From Hydrocarboniphaga sp. (lineage in GTDB: Bacteria; Pseudomonadota; Gammaproteobacteria; Nevskiales; Nevskiaceae): a stretch of DNA of 64,000 nt. This document shows, piece by piece, positions 17,940-26,111 of this stretch; the first letter of the stretch is position 1, and each line of letters begins with the position of its first letter. The notes beneath the pieces are model-generated. The model saw only the letters and a program-made list of their open reading frames with translations. It was not told the DNA's origin and did no database searches. Both the position numbers and the translations under genes were made by a program. The stretch lies in NCBI RefSeq assembly GCF_028291725.1, contig NZ_JAQGNT010000059.1, forward strand, positions 1 through 64,000, in the 5' to 3' direction.

Positions 17940-18539
17940 ATGCGAAGCCTGATGACCGGTCTCGGCAGACTGCGGGCTGCGATGGCCCGGCATTCTGTCG
18001 GTGATTCGGGGCCGCGGATGCGCTGCCTGGCAATGGCCTTGGTTCTGCTTGCTTTGCCGAGCCTGGGCACTGCGGCCGATTTCGTTTATCGGCCCGTCGG
18101 GCTGAAGGTCTATCAGGCGGACGACGTGATTCGTGCGCGCGTTCCGGGCGGCCCGTCGCAGCTGGGTGCTTACGTTCACGGCATCTCGCACACGCTGCGC
18201 GATGTGTTGACCCAAGGCGCCGCTGGCCCGGGATTCGGCGCCGCGGTTCTCGTCGTCGTGATGCCGGGGCAGCAGTCGCGGAAATGGATACTGACTCCGG
18301 CGCAGCTGCCGTCCGATCTGATGGACCGCATTCAGCAGGCGGTGGACAAGCTGGCCGCTCCGCTCGTGCAGAACGGCCCGGTCGCGTTCGCGGTGCAGTT
18401 CGAGGCCTGGGGCGGTGGACCGCTACCCAGCGCCACCGCGCCCGAGTTGCCGACGCCGGTAGCATGGCTCAGGGCTTTGGGCGCTCAGGCCCGCTACCCG
18501 ATGCAGGACGCCGATCTGGCGAAGGTCTGGGGGCAGTAG
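17940..18539 (+). CDS. exported protein of unknown function
   Basis: A 199-residue protein. The ATG at 17940 is preceded by a strong GGGGGAGAG site. A signal peptide is visible at residues about 27-46 (MRCLAMALVLLALPSLGTAA), so the Met at 18018 is an alternative start. The mature part of about 150 residues begins DFVYRPVGLKVYQADD and contains 'LVVVMPGQQSRKW', where the strand pattern suggests an alpha/beta or beta-sandwich fold. I do not recognise a family. It lies between tRNA-Ala and the DUF1295 gene with no obvious operon partner. Confidence 0.65.
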   Translation: MRSLMTGLGRLRAAMARHSVGDSGPRMRCLAMALVLLALPSLGTAADFVYRPVGLKVYQADDVIRARVPGGPSQLGAYVHGISHTLRDVLTQGAAGPGFGAAVLVVVMPGQQSRKWILTPAQLPSDLMDRIQQAVDKLAAPLVQNGPVAFAVQFEAWGGGPLPSATAPELPTPVAWLRALGAQARYPMQDADLAKVWGQ

Positions 18540-18708
18540 TGAGCCCCCGCCTTTAGACCGGGTCGTAAAACGCTAGAGTCACGATGGCCGCTGCGCAATT
18601 CGGCGGCGCGGATGCGGCCTCATCCGCACAGAGTAGGCCTGCCCCTCAGGCTCCCAGCATAGTGCCCGCATTCACGAGCGGCGCTTGCGTGCGGAGGGGG
18701 CGAACACG

Positions 18709-19578
18709 ATGGCCGGTAAAGCGGATTTCGGGCCGATTTTTGCGGCCTATGCGCTGTGCATCGTCGCGGCCGCTGCCGTCTTGTTCGGGCTCGATATTCC
18801 GCAGCCCTGGGACGCTCTCGTGGCCGATCTGGTCGCGACGCTGGTGGTCTTCGCCTACAGCGTCCGCTACCGCAACTCGAGCTTCTACGACGCCTACTGG
18901 AGCGTGATCCCGCCGCTGCTCGCGGTGTATTGGATGGGGGCTCACGCGCCGCAGGCGGTCGACAGCGCTCGCGCGATGCTGGTGATGGTACTGGTCTGGC
19001 TGTGGGCGATCCGGCTGACGACGAACTGGGCGCTGCACTGGGGCGGATTGCAGCACGAGGACTGGCGTTACCCGCTGGTCCGTGCACGCGCGGGCAAGGC
19101 CGCGTTCTGGGCCGACCTGTTCGGCATTCACCTGTTCCCGACCGTGCAGGTTTTTCTCGGCTGCCTGCCGATCTACGCGGTGATGTCGCGCACCGAGGTG
19201 CCGCTTGGCTGGCTCGATATCGCGGCCGGCGTGGTCACGCTGTCGGCGATCGCGATCGAGACCATCGCCGATCTGCAACTGCATGCGTTCATCGCCAGGC
19301 GCCAGCCAGGCACGTTCATCAGCAGCGGCCTGTGGTCCTGGTCGCGGCATCCGAATTATTTCGGCGAGCTGGGTTTCTGGTGGGGCTTGATGCTGTTCGG
19401 GCTCGCGGTCGCGCCGGAACACTGGTACTGGATCCTGCCGGGCGCGCTGGCGATGACCGGCATGTTCGCGTTCGCGAGCATTCCGTTCATGGACAAGCGC
19501 AGCATCGAGCGGCGCCCCGCGTATCGCGCGCACATGCAAAAAGTGTCCGCGCTGTTTCCGCTGCCGCCGCGGCGCTAG
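18709..19578 (+). CDS. DUF1295 integral membrane protein (steroid 5-alpha-reductase-like fold)
   Basis: A 289-residue protein from the ATG at 18709, behind GGAGGGGG. At least six or seven membrane helices are visible. The signature of the DUF1295/steroid-reductase C-terminal and isoprenylcysteine methyltransferase-like superfamily is present near the C-terminus: ADLQLHAFIARRQPGTFISS, then GLWSWSRHPNYFGE and a long 'PFMDKRS...R..Y..' tail. In eukaryotic relatives this region binds NADPH or SAM. The bacterial substrate is unknown, probably a lipid or isoprenoid. The next gene starts 22 bp later, so the two probably form an operon. Confidence 0.88.
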   Translation: MAGKADFGPIFAAYALCIVAAAAVLFGLDIPQPWDALVADLVATLVVFAYSVRYRNSSFYDAYWSVIPPLLAVYWMGAHAPQAVDSARAMLVMVLVWLWAIRLTTNWALHWGGLQHEDWRYPLVRARAGKAAFWADLFGIHLFPTVQVFLGCLPIYAVMSRTEVPLGWLDIAAGVVTLSAIAIETIADLQLHAFIARRQPGTFISSGLWSWSRHPNYFGELGFWWGLMLFGLAVAPEHWYWILPGALAMTGMFAFASIPFMDKRSIERRPAYRAHMQKVSALFPLPPRR

Positions 19579-19600
19579 GCGCTAGACAACAGGAGTCGAC

Positions 19601-20116
19601 ATGACGGGGCAATGGAGTCGTTTTTTCGCAATGGCGGCCCGCGATGGCGTGATCGTCGCGATCACGGTCGCGCTGTGGATACTGACGATCCAGGTCGGCA
19701 AGGCCCACGATCTGGCGACGTTGAGCCTGCATCTGGGCACCGCGGCGCTGACGGTGGTTGCCAGCTATCTGGCACACGAATGGGGGCACCTGATCGGCGC
19801 GTGGCTGATTCACAGCCGGTTCTTCCTGCCGGGCAGCGTGATCGAAAGCCCGTTCCTGTTCCGCTTCGACAACATCCGCAACACGCGCGAGCACTTCGTC
19901 TGGATGGCCTGGGGAGGCTTCGTCTCCAGCGGCGTTCTGGTCGTGTTCCTGGTCATCGTACTGCCCAAGGATCTGCTCGCCGCACAGCTCGCACTCGGCC
20001 TGACCGCGCTCGGTGTGCTGGCGACTTTGGTGATCGAGGTGCCCGGATTCTGGCGCGTTTACCGCGGTGCGCCGCTGCCCAAAGGCGCGGCCTTCATCTC
20101 GCCGCCGGAAGTCTGA
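19601..20116 (+). CDS. membrane protein with HEWGH (HExxH) motif
   Basis: A 171-residue protein with four probable membrane helices. Within the second hydrophobic segment lies AHEWGHLIGAW, an HExxH motif at about residue 60 with Gly and hydrophobic neighbours, as in membrane-embedded site-2 (M50) metalloproteases. A second conserved Asp motif of M50 enzymes (NPDG) is not visible. An FDNIRNTREHFVWM segment with acidic and His residues follows helix two. It may be a degenerate or compact metalloprotease-like protein, or an unrelated membrane protein with a chance motif. It directly follows the DUF1295 gene. Confidence 0.6.
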   Translation: MTGQWSRFFAMAARDGVIVAITVALWILTIQVGKAHDLATLSLHLGTAALTVVASYLAHEWGHLIGAWLIHSRFFLPGSVIESPFLFRFDNIRNTREHFVWMAWGGFVSSGVLVVFLVIVLPKDLLAAQLALGLTALGVLATLVIEVPGFWRVYRGAPLPKGAAFISPPEV

Positions 20117-20150
20117 TCGCGGCCGGCAAGGCGCAATGCTGATCCGGCTC

Positions 20151-20435
20151 TCAAGCTCCCGGCGACGGCTGCGGCCGAACAGGTTCCGCGCCAGGGCTGC
20201 CGGGCGCCGGCGTCTGCCCGGGTATCGCCTTCCCGTCCAGCGGAAACAGCTTGGGAAAGAAGATGGGGTCCGGCAGCTTGTCGCTGCGGATATAGACCAC
20301 GGTCAGGATCACCACGTGCAGCAGCACGGTCAGCGCAATGCCGATGAAAGGCAGCTTGCGGTTGCGCGGCAACGGCACATGCAGGGCCTGCGAGCGCAGC
20401 AGCGGCGGCAGGTGGTCCAGGTTTTTGCTGTGCAT
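20151..20435 (-). CDS. small single-span membrane protein with Pro-rich C-terminus
   Basis: A 94-residue protein from the ATG at 20435; an upstream in-frame extension to 20519 lacks a clear start signal. The N-terminal basic segment is followed by one hydrophobic helix (FIGIALTVLLHVVILTVVYI) and a Pro/Gly/Ala-rich tail (GQTPAPGSPGAEPVRPQPSP). The layout is like the N-terminal half of TonB proteins (inner-membrane anchor plus periplasmic proline-rich region), but no TonB C-terminal domain is present. Function unknown. Confidence 0.55.
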   Translation of the reverse strand: MHSKNLDHLPPLLRSQALHVPLPRNRKLPFIGIALTVLLHVVILTVVYIRSDKLPDPIFFPKLFPLDGKAIPGQTPAPGSPGAEPVRPQPSPGA

Positions 20436-20605
20436 TTTTCCGTTCTTGTCGGCGATGACGAGATCCTGCCCTGAACAAAGAAAAGGGCCGGTGATTATCC
20501 GGATGGCCGGTGTCATCACAAGCCCTTGATAGGGTGGAGTCTATGATATCGGCGGCACGATACAAAAATTGTTTGCCCCGTTCCCTGTCGGTGAGGGTGC
20601 TGCTT

Positions 20606-21010
20606 CTACGGCATGAAAGCGTCGGCCGGCAGATTGAAGCGTGATGCCAGCCCTGCAATCTGACGAACGTTGAGCGTGCGCTTGCCGCTCAATACCGCGC
20701 TTACGACGGACTGCGCGCCGATCTCCGGCAAGTCCTGTTGCGTCAGGCCGCGCTGCTTCATCAGTTCGCGCAGGAAATCGGCGGCAGGCATTTCCCGTAC
20801 CGGCTGATGTGTGGCTTCGTAGTCCGCCACCAGATCGCCCAGGTAGTCGGCGAGGCTGGCGAGCGGGTGTGCCTGATCGGCGCCGCCGGAGTCGAGTACC
20901 TGATCCAGCGCTTCCACCAGGCGGCGGAACGCGGCCTTGCTGCGCGGGCGCTCCAGTAGCGGCGCCACATGCGGCCAGTGCCGGATCGCCTCGTTCACCT
21001 GAATGTTCAT
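20606..21010 (-). CDS. higA: HigA-type antitoxin
   Basis: A 134-residue protein read from the ATG at 21010, overlapping the toxin stop by ATGA. The C-terminal half carries a helix-turn-helix of the Xre type (LMKQRGLTQQDLPEIGAQSV and 'VLSGKRTLNVRQIAGLASRF'). The N-terminal half (VNEAIRHWPHVAPLLERPRS, 'DYLGDLVADYEATHQPV') is typical of HigA proteins that neutralise HigB. The toxin gene comes first, the usual reversed order for HigBA. HigA should bind the palindrome upstream of higB and repress its own operon. This is the first gene at the left edge of the defence region. Confidence 0.9.
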   Translation of the reverse strand: MNIQVNEAIRHWPHVAPLLERPRSKAAFRRLVEALDQVLDSGGADQAHPLASLADYLGDLVADYEATHQPVREMPAADFLRELMKQRGLTQQDLPEIGAQSVVSAVLSGKRTLNVRQIAGLASRFNLPADAFMP

Positions 21011-21309
21011 TGCAGACCTTCCTTGCGCTTCCATTGCTCGCTGTCGTATTCGGTGTGACTCAGGACGTGGCGGATAAAAACCTTGCCGGTGTTGAAGTGC
21101 AGGGCCGCCACCAGCCGCAGCTTGTTGCCGCCGACATCGAAGACGTACAGCGCACCCACCTTGTCCACGCTGCCGAACGCGGCCCGCAATCCGGCGAAGG
21201 TCTGGAACTGTCCGCGCTTCATTGCTCGATACCAAAAGTCCAAGGCCGTGGCGCACTCCGGAAAGCGTGCCTGCGCTTCGACGATACGGGTATGAGTGAT
21301 GACGTGCAT
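21007..21309 (-). CDS. higB: HigB-type mRNA interferase toxin
   Basis: A 100-residue protein from the ATG at 21309 (MHVITHTRIVEAQARFP); a longer frame upstream crosses the promoter and operator. The sequence fits the HigB/RelE-fold toxins that cut mRNA on the ribosome: LDFWYRAMKRGQFQTF, 'VGGNKLRLVAALHF', and 'KVFIRHVLSHTEYDSEQW', with basic residues along the catalytic face. It is translationally coupled to higA. A palindromic operator lies 11 bp upstream of its start. Confidence 0.9.
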   Translation of the reverse strand: MHVITHTRIVEAQARFPECATALDFWYRAMKRGQFQTFAGLRAAFGSVDKVGALYVFDVGGNKLRLVAALHFNTGKVFIRHVLSHTEYDSEQWKRKEGLQ

Positions 21310-21319
21310 CGGTTTGGAT

Positions 21320-21336
21320 AATAGCAGATTGCTATT
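21320..21336. promoter_or_regulatory. probable HigA operator
   Basis: AATAGCA - GAT - TGCTATT is a perfect 7-bp inverted repeat located 11 bp upstream of higB, where a HigA autorepressor would cover the promoter. Confidence 0.65.
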
Positions 21337-21571
21337 CTGCAGGAGTGCGGCAACGGCCGACGTGTTCCGGGCTGGGTTCCGGGCGCGAAAGCGATGTGGG
21401 TGGCCAAGCAGTTCGGCCACGCCAGCCTGCCAGATGATGCGAAAGGGTTTACAGCAGGTTGCTCGACAAAGCCGACCAAGGCGGGGAGTTGGCCAAGCTC
21501 AATTTCCACGTCACTTCGCGTCCACCGTTTTGCATCGACACAATCGGATGCCCATCCGCATCTAAATACTG

Positions 21572-23299
21572 CTACGGCCCGCCAAGAAACAAATCGTTGG
21601 CCGGACTCGCATTGCCATCGACGAGTTCATACCCCATCGCACGGTACCCCCGCTGGCGCTTATCCCACATGCGCAACAACGCCGGGTGGCCGCGGTCCAC
21701 GACATCGATGATCTGAACTCTGGATTTCGACGCATGCTCGCGGTGCAATCGGCCCGCGTACTGCTGCAGCGTGCCTTTCCACGAGATCGGCATGGCCAGC
21801 ACCAAAGTATCGAGCGGTGGATGGTCGAAGCCCTCGCCAATGAGCTTGCCGGTGGCGAGCAGCACGCGCGGGGCATCGCCCGCGAGTGCTTCGAGGTTGG
21901 CGAGAACCGCCGCGCGTACCTTCTTCGGCATGCGCCCATGCAACGCGAATAGGTTGCCCACGCGCTCACCCAATGCGGTCCGGATTGCATCGATGTGGCC
22001 GGTGCGCTCGGTGAGCACCAAGACTTTTCGACCGGCTTGGAACGCGCCGACGATTTCCGCCGCGATGGCGGCCGTCCGCGCGGTGTCGTCAGCCAGCCGG
22101 CGGAACACGTCCTGGATTCCGGCGTCTGCCGGCACATCAATCCTGCCATCCAGGTAGCGTGGCACGACTTCCAGGATGGTCGGCGCGCCCTCCGGTTTGG
22201 CCGCCGTATGCCGCACCGGCCCGCACTGCATGAAGATGATCGGCTGCTGGCCATCCCGGCGGAACGGCGTTGCGGTCAGGCCCAGCACATACCTCGCCTT
22301 GACCCGCTTGAGGATCGCCTCGAACGATGCCGCCGACAGGTGATGGCACTCGTCTACGATGACGTGTCCGTACTGCTCGACCCGCTCACTGGTTTCGCCT
22401 TGACGGAATAGCGACTGCATGACTGCAACATCGATTTTGCCAGTGGGCTTCGCCTTGCCCGCGCCAATAGTGCCAACGATCTCTTGGCCGACCTGAAGGA
22501 ACGAATATAGACGCTCCTTCCATTGCTTCAACAGTTCCGCGCGGTGAACCAGGACCAGGGTATTGACGCCGCGCGCAGCGATCAGCGCCGCCGCCGTGAC
22601 GGTCTTGCCGAACGCGGTGGGCGCGCACAGCACGCCGATGTCGTGCCGAAGCATCGCATCGGCCGCAGCTTGCTGGTCGGGCCGGAGCGTTCCGGCGAAG
22701 CTCGCCTTCAAAGGCTCGCCACTGAATCGCTCATCGCGCAACTGCAGGGCAATCTTGTTGTCGCGCAGCAGTTCACGCACCGCATCCAAGCAGCCACGCG
22801 GCAGGGCAACGTGCTTCGGATAATTTTCGGCGCAGCCGATCACGCGCGGCTTGTTCCAGGTCGTGAGGCGCATTGCTTGTGCGCGGTAGAACTCCGGATT
22901 CTGGAACGCCGCCAGCCGGATCAAGCGATTGACCAGGGGCTGCGAAAGCTGTGCCTTCTCGAAGTAGAGTTGGTTGGCGAGCGTCACGGTCAATGCCGTC
23001 GGCAACGGACTGGGCAGGTGCTTGGGCACCTTGGCGGTTCGCCGCCAGGGTTCGGCCTCGTCTTCGTCCGGAATGAACGTAACATCAAGCGGGTGGCCGC
23101 CGCCGGTGACGTTTGAGATGACGGCTTCCAGCGATTCGGTGGTCAAAGTTCTCACTGCGGCGAGGTATCCCCACTGATCCGGGTAAGGCTGAAGCCACTC
23201 GTCCACGAAAGTGCTGTGTCGCCTCCACGGTGCCGGAGCGAAGCGACGTGGGTGCGGGAGGCGACACTGCCACGGCTCCCGCACCCATTGCTGACGCAA
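21572..23299 (-). pseudogene. TOTE-type primase-helicase, C-terminal (SF2 helicase) part, frameshifted by insertion
   Basis: This is the downstream part of a broken gene. It encodes a superfamily 2 helicase with Walker A APTAFGKT, DEAD-box variant DECHH, GLTATPFRRDG, and helicase-C motifs (LATGKLIGEGFDHP, QYAGRLHREH). The genuine sequence resumes at STFVDEWLQPYPDQWGYLA; residues before that come from an inserted 89-bp element. The natural N-terminus, the AEP-primase domain, lies upstream in another frame. A TTG at 23299 or an internal GTG could start a helicase-only product, so residual activity is possible. Intact relatives are the primase-helicases of the TOTE conflict systems. Confidence 0.82.
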
Positions 23300-24081
23300 A
23301 CGCCGTGTCGCCGTGGCCCTTGTTCGCGCGGTTTTTTCTGCAGGGGTAGTGCGATCAGATTTCCGAACCCTCCCTTGGGCATCGTGTCCTGGTTGGGGAA
23401 CAGACGGTCGTAGGAGCTGAGCCTGAGTTGGCGCGTGCGGATGCAGGTGTGGCTGATGATCGCCGTGCCCAGCCGACGCGCATCGCGCGCGGCCACCGCC
23501 GATGCGAAGAACACCCAGGCATGCGCCCCTTTGCCTGAGCGTGAGATTTCCAGCGATGCGGGCACTTGCAGTTCCTGGCAGGAAAGCATGAAGGCCTGCG
23601 CATCCTCACGCCAATCCGCCTCGTCGAAATCCGCGGCAAGGAAATGACAGGTTTCATCCTGCAGCAGCGGGTAGACGCCGATGGTGATTTTCCCCGCCAG
23701 GTGCTCGTGGATGGCCCGGTCGGTCACGGGCAGAAATTGACGATGCGGGCACTCCGCGCATTTGATGCGTGGCTTCTCGCAGATGCCGGCCTTCCATTCG
23801 TTGGCGCAGGCTGGCGCGTATCCGGTCTTGCCGGACTTGCCCTCCCAACGCAGGGCGTAGACATCGGGCCGGCCGCGGAACAGGCGGCGGAACAGCGCGA
23901 CTTTCTCGTCGGTCGAGAGCCGCGATACGTCAGGCGACGCAGCTGCCTGAGGAGCGATTGCTTCGGGCTCGCACCAGTCGATGCCATTCCGCTCCAGGAT
24001 ACTGACGAGGCGAGCATTCTCCGTGCGCAGTCGGTTCAGGGCGTCTGCGGAATCGTCAGCATGGATCGGGAGAATGTTCAT
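23152..24081 (-). pseudogene. TOTE-type primase-helicase, N-terminal (AEP primase) part, frameshifted
   Basis: This part encodes a coiled-coil start (NRLRTENARLVSILERNGI), a zinc-binding Cys cluster (CANEW...CEKPRIKCAECPHRQF) and an archaeo-eukaryotic-type primase domain. The domain carries the catalytic DxD (FLAADFDEADW) and the GKGAHAWVFF His motif. The reading stays good to LPLQKKPREQG and then runs through the inserted palindrome into a nonsense tail ending at 23152. The start is taken at the ATG at 24081; an alternative at 24114 overlaps the upstream gene. AEP-helicase proteins of this kind occur in TOTE conflict elements; their exact activity is not well known. Together with the helicase fragment this was one gene of about 2.4 kb. 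Confidence 0.82.
23216..23304. mobile_element. 89-bp palindromic insertion flanked by an 8-bp direct repeat
   Basis: The octamer GTGTCGCC occurs at 23216-23223 and again at 23305-23312, exactly 89 bp apart. Deleting 89 bp joins the primase and helicase frames (89 is not divisible by 3). The insert contains two overlapping inverted repeats, GTGTCGCCTCC/GGAGGCGACAC (23216-23226 and 23256-23266) and GGGTGCGGGAG/CTCCCGCACCC (23249-23259 and 23276-23286), which are mutually exclusive hairpins. It looks like a REP-type or MITE-like miniature element. Confidence 0.75.
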
Positions 24082-24097
24082 GCGCGATGGAGCAGCG

Positions 24098-24658
24098 TCA
24101 GAGCAAATCGACAAATCCGGCCTTGGCCATCAGGTCGCTCATGTCCTCGCTGACGCCGTAACCGAAATTGCTGCAAGTGTGCCGCACGTCGTCCAGGCGC
24201 GCGGCCAGTTCATCGCGTTCGTCGTCCGGTAGCGTGTTCGCCTGCTTGAGAGCCTGCTCGAACATCCGCACCAGGGCATTGAAGTAGCCCTCATCCTCCA
24301 GGCCCACGTCGTTGCTGAAACCAGCCGCCTGCTCGCAATAGAACACCATCAGCTCGGCCAACTCCGCCGGCCGCGCGATGGCCTTGCGGTAGTCGGCAAT
24401 CGCTTTCTTCGCGGTTGAAACAGATATGTTCTGGTTCCTGGTGACGTCAGGCCACAGCCAGCGCTGGATCGTCGCCTTGTAAGGCTTCAGTACGTCATCA
24501 GCCGAGCCGAAGCGCGCGTGCAGAAATGTCTGGTTGTCCTTGCTCACGGCGTAAAGATCCTGAACCAGCCCCAGCAGCCCGGCGCGATCGAATTCGGCGA
24601 GCTGAGCCTTGATGTCGCTCCAGCCCGGCTTGGCTTTGCGTGGAGTCGCCGGCTTCAT
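24098..24658 (-). CDS. helical protein of unknown function, possibly DUF6155-like
   Basis: A 186-residue, mostly helical protein. The opening KPGWSDIKAQLAEFDRAGLLGLVQDLYAVSKDNQTFLHARF resembles proteins annotated DUF6155 ('L...L..l....Li.lI.dLY..n...k.fl...f'); this match is by eye. The C-terminal half 'LARMFEQAL...'-like helices (ALVRMFEQALKQANTLPDDE, HTCSNFGYG) suggest a four-helix bundle. It lies just upstream of the primase gene (16-bp gap to its ATG) and overlaps the small frameshifted gene upstream by 4 bp, so it may be an accessory of the TOTE-like locus. Confidence 0.6.
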   Translation of the reverse strand: MKPATPRKAKPGWSDIKAQLAEFDRAGLLGLVQDLYAVSKDNQTFLHARFGSADDVLKPYKATIQRWLWPDVTRNQNISVSTAKKAIADYRKAIARPAELAELMVFYCEQAAGFSNDVGLEDEGYFNALVRMFEQALKQANTLPDDERDELAARLDDVRHTCSNFGYGVSEDMSDLMAKAGFVDLL

Positions 24659-24962
24659 ATGCGGCCCTTCGCGCCGGCCCTGAGCGCGCGGAACCCGGAA
24701 TCGTCACCGAGGTGAATGTAGATGCGCCCGGTCAGTTCTCCATCGTTCAATTCCGCATGCCCCCGGCCGCCGACCTCAGTCATCTCGTCCATCCCTGCCC
24801 ACGAAAACTCGGCACGACCGTTCTGGTAGCGCACATCCATCCCCCCTGCACATAGCCGAACTGAAAGCTGCCCATTCCCCGCGTGGCGAAGGTGAAATGG
24901 CCCTGAACTTCATCGGCCGATTGCCCGTTTTCTTCGGTGGCGGCATCTTTGCTGCGGCCTCG
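24655..24962 (-). pseudogene. truncated and frameshifted small conserved protein
   Basis: The readable part from the ATG at 24840 (MDVRYQNGRAEFSWAGMDEM ... GRIYIHLGDDSGFRALR) matches the C-terminal half of a small conserved hypothetical family. Directly upstream, in another frame, lies EVQGHFTFATRGMGSFQFGY, which is the preceding part of the same family. One base is missing in the run of G around 24841-24847. The 5' end is cut off at the vapC stop codon. This is a remnant left by insertion of the adjacent toxin-antitoxin pair or by deletion. Confidence 0.6.
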
Positions 24963-25340
24963 TCAGACCAGCGTCACGAGTTCGGAATAACCCACCAGCG
25001 CCGAATCGTGAGTCAACAGCCGCAGGGGTTCGCTCATAGCCTGCGCCACGAGCATGCGGTCGAACGGATCGCGGTGCAGTGGTGGCAACTCGCGCAATTT
25101 GAGGGTGTGGCGCCAGCTAACCGGCAGCTGCTGGAACCCAGCTTCGGCAAGCTTTTGCTCCAGCCGCGCGCTATCCACATCCAGTTTGCCCAAGCTCGCC
25201 TTGATCGCCATTTCCCACAGGCTGGCGGCGCTGACGAAAACCGCATCGGCCCCGTGCAGATGTGCCCTTGCAGCTGCAGATAAAGCCCGCGAATCCTGCA
25301 TGGCCCACAGCACCAGGTGAGTATCCAGCAGCAGCCTCAC
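24963..25340 (-). CDS. vapC: PIN-domain toxin, VapC family
   Basis: A 125-residue PIN-domain ribonuclease. It opens MRLLLDTHLVLWAM with the first catalytic Asp (Asp6), carries 'SAASLWEMAIKASLGKL' with the conserved Glu, and ends with 'HRDPFDRMLVAQA', containing the second Asp pair, and 'LLTHDSAL'. This is the subgroup that pairs with Phd-type antitoxins. The antitoxin gene lies upstream and overlaps by 4 bp (25337-25340). It should cut tRNA or rRNA when free of antitoxin; the target is unknown. Confidence 0.92.
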   Translation of the reverse strand: MRLLLDTHLVLWAMQDSRALSAAARAHLHGADAVFVSAASLWEMAIKASLGKLDVDSARLEQKLAEAGFQQLPVSWRHTLKLRELPPLHRDPFDRMLVAQAMSEPLRLLTHDSALVGYSELVTLV

Positions 25341-25579
25341 GATTTGCCTTTGCCTTCAAAGGCGTCCAGCACCTCGTCGGACAATGGCGCATCAAAATCC
25401 TTCGCGATCCTGATGCCGCCCTTCATCAATCCGAGCTGGATGCGGCGGCGCGGCGCCTCGATCGGCCCCAGCTTCGCCAGGGCTTTCCCCGCCTTGGCTA
25501 TTGTGACCGTTTCGCCCTTGCTGGCGGCGTCCACCAGTTCCGACAGGCGGGTCTTGGCTTCATAGAGATTGATCTGCAT
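25337..25579 (-). CDS. Phd/YefM-family antitoxin
   Basis: An 80-residue protein from the ATG at 25579 (MQINLYEAKTRLSELVDAA), a canonical Phd/YefM DNA-binding start. The C-terminal part (FDAPLSDEVLDAFEGKGKS) would wrap the VapC toxin. An upstream in-frame Met at 25609 would start inside the operator repeats and is less likely. The gene precedes and overlaps vapC by 4 bp. Tandem TTGACCAAC boxes directly upstream are the likely autoregulatory site. Confidence 0.9.
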   Translation of the reverse strand: MQINLYEAKTRLSELVDAASKGETVTIAKAGKALAKLGPIEAPRRRIQLGLMKGGIRIAKDFDAPLSDEVLDAFEGKGKS

Positions 25580-25591
25580 GGCGGGCCTCAC

Positions 25592-25610
25592 TTGACCAAC
25601 ATTGACCAAC
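25592..25610. promoter_or_regulatory. tandem operator boxes of the Phd/VapC pair
   Basis: TTGACCAAC occurs twice, at 25592-25600 and 25602-25610, with a 10-bp period (one helical turn), 12 bp upstream of the antitoxin ATG. Confidence 0.55.
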
Positions 25611-25840
25611 TCAGTCTAGCATGTGGAAAGCTTTAGCTGACGAGCACTGTCAAAAGTTGCGAGGTGCTGTGCGGCAATGCGCTGGTCAGCTACGACGTGG
25701 GCTCTCGGAATTTGCAAAGGCGATGACTTTAGGCGTGGGTGGGCAATGGGTTGGCTGAGGTGGTGAATGCGGCCGCTGGGCTGGCCAACGGACATTCCAG
25801 AACGCAACGCATGGTGCGCTCGCGGCGAGTCATGCTAATG

Positions 25841-25858
25841 TGGTCACCTAAATGACCA
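25841..25858. promoter_or_regulatory. operator palindrome of the second Phd/VapC pair
   Basis: TGGTCA - CCTAAA - TGACCA is a perfect 6-bp inverted repeat ending 13 bp before the antitoxin ATG at 25872, the usual place for Phd autorepression. Confidence 0.65.
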
Positions 25859-25871
25859 TATGGAGTCGGCC

Positions 25872-26111
25872 ATGAACAAGGTGTCGGTAGTGCAGGCCAA
25901 GGCCCATTTCAGCGAGATCCTGGCGAAGGTGGAATCCGGGCACGACGTGCTCATTACCCGTCGCGGTGCGCCCGTGGCGCGGTTGTCGGGCGTTGAACGG
26001 GTCAAGAATCCGCTGCGGCTGGATGCGATTGACGCCTTCCGTGCAAGCCTGAAGCCGACGCAAGAGCGCAGCGCAGACCTGATCCGGCGCATGCGCGACG
26101 AATCGCTCTGA
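25872..26111 (+). CDS. Phd/YefM-family antitoxin
   Basis: A 79-residue protein from the ATG at 25872 (MNKVSVVQAKAHFSEILAKV), with the typical Phd core 'HDVLITRRGAPVARL' that forms the DNA-binding dimer. The C-terminal helix (ADLIRRMRDESL) should occupy the VapC groove. An ATG 12 bp upstream is possible but adds no family residues. The stop TGA overlaps the ATG of the toxin (TGATG). It is the only plus-strand module within the island. Confidence 0.9.
   Translation: MNKVSVVQAKAHFSEILAKVESGHDVLITRRGAPVARLSGVERVKNPLRLDAIDAFRASLKPTQERSADLIRRMRDESL

Noticed and set aside
21390-21440. Possible integrase C-terminal fragment (AMWVAKQFGHAS)
   Set aside because: About 12 residues resemble the WVAKQLGHAS motif of tyrosine recombinases, but nothing before or after fits. 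Too short to support a feature, although a remnant would suit an island edge.
25616-25807. 63-residue open frame between the two Phd/VapC pairs
   Set aside because: No start signal, low-complexity composition and no family features. Treated as intergenic.
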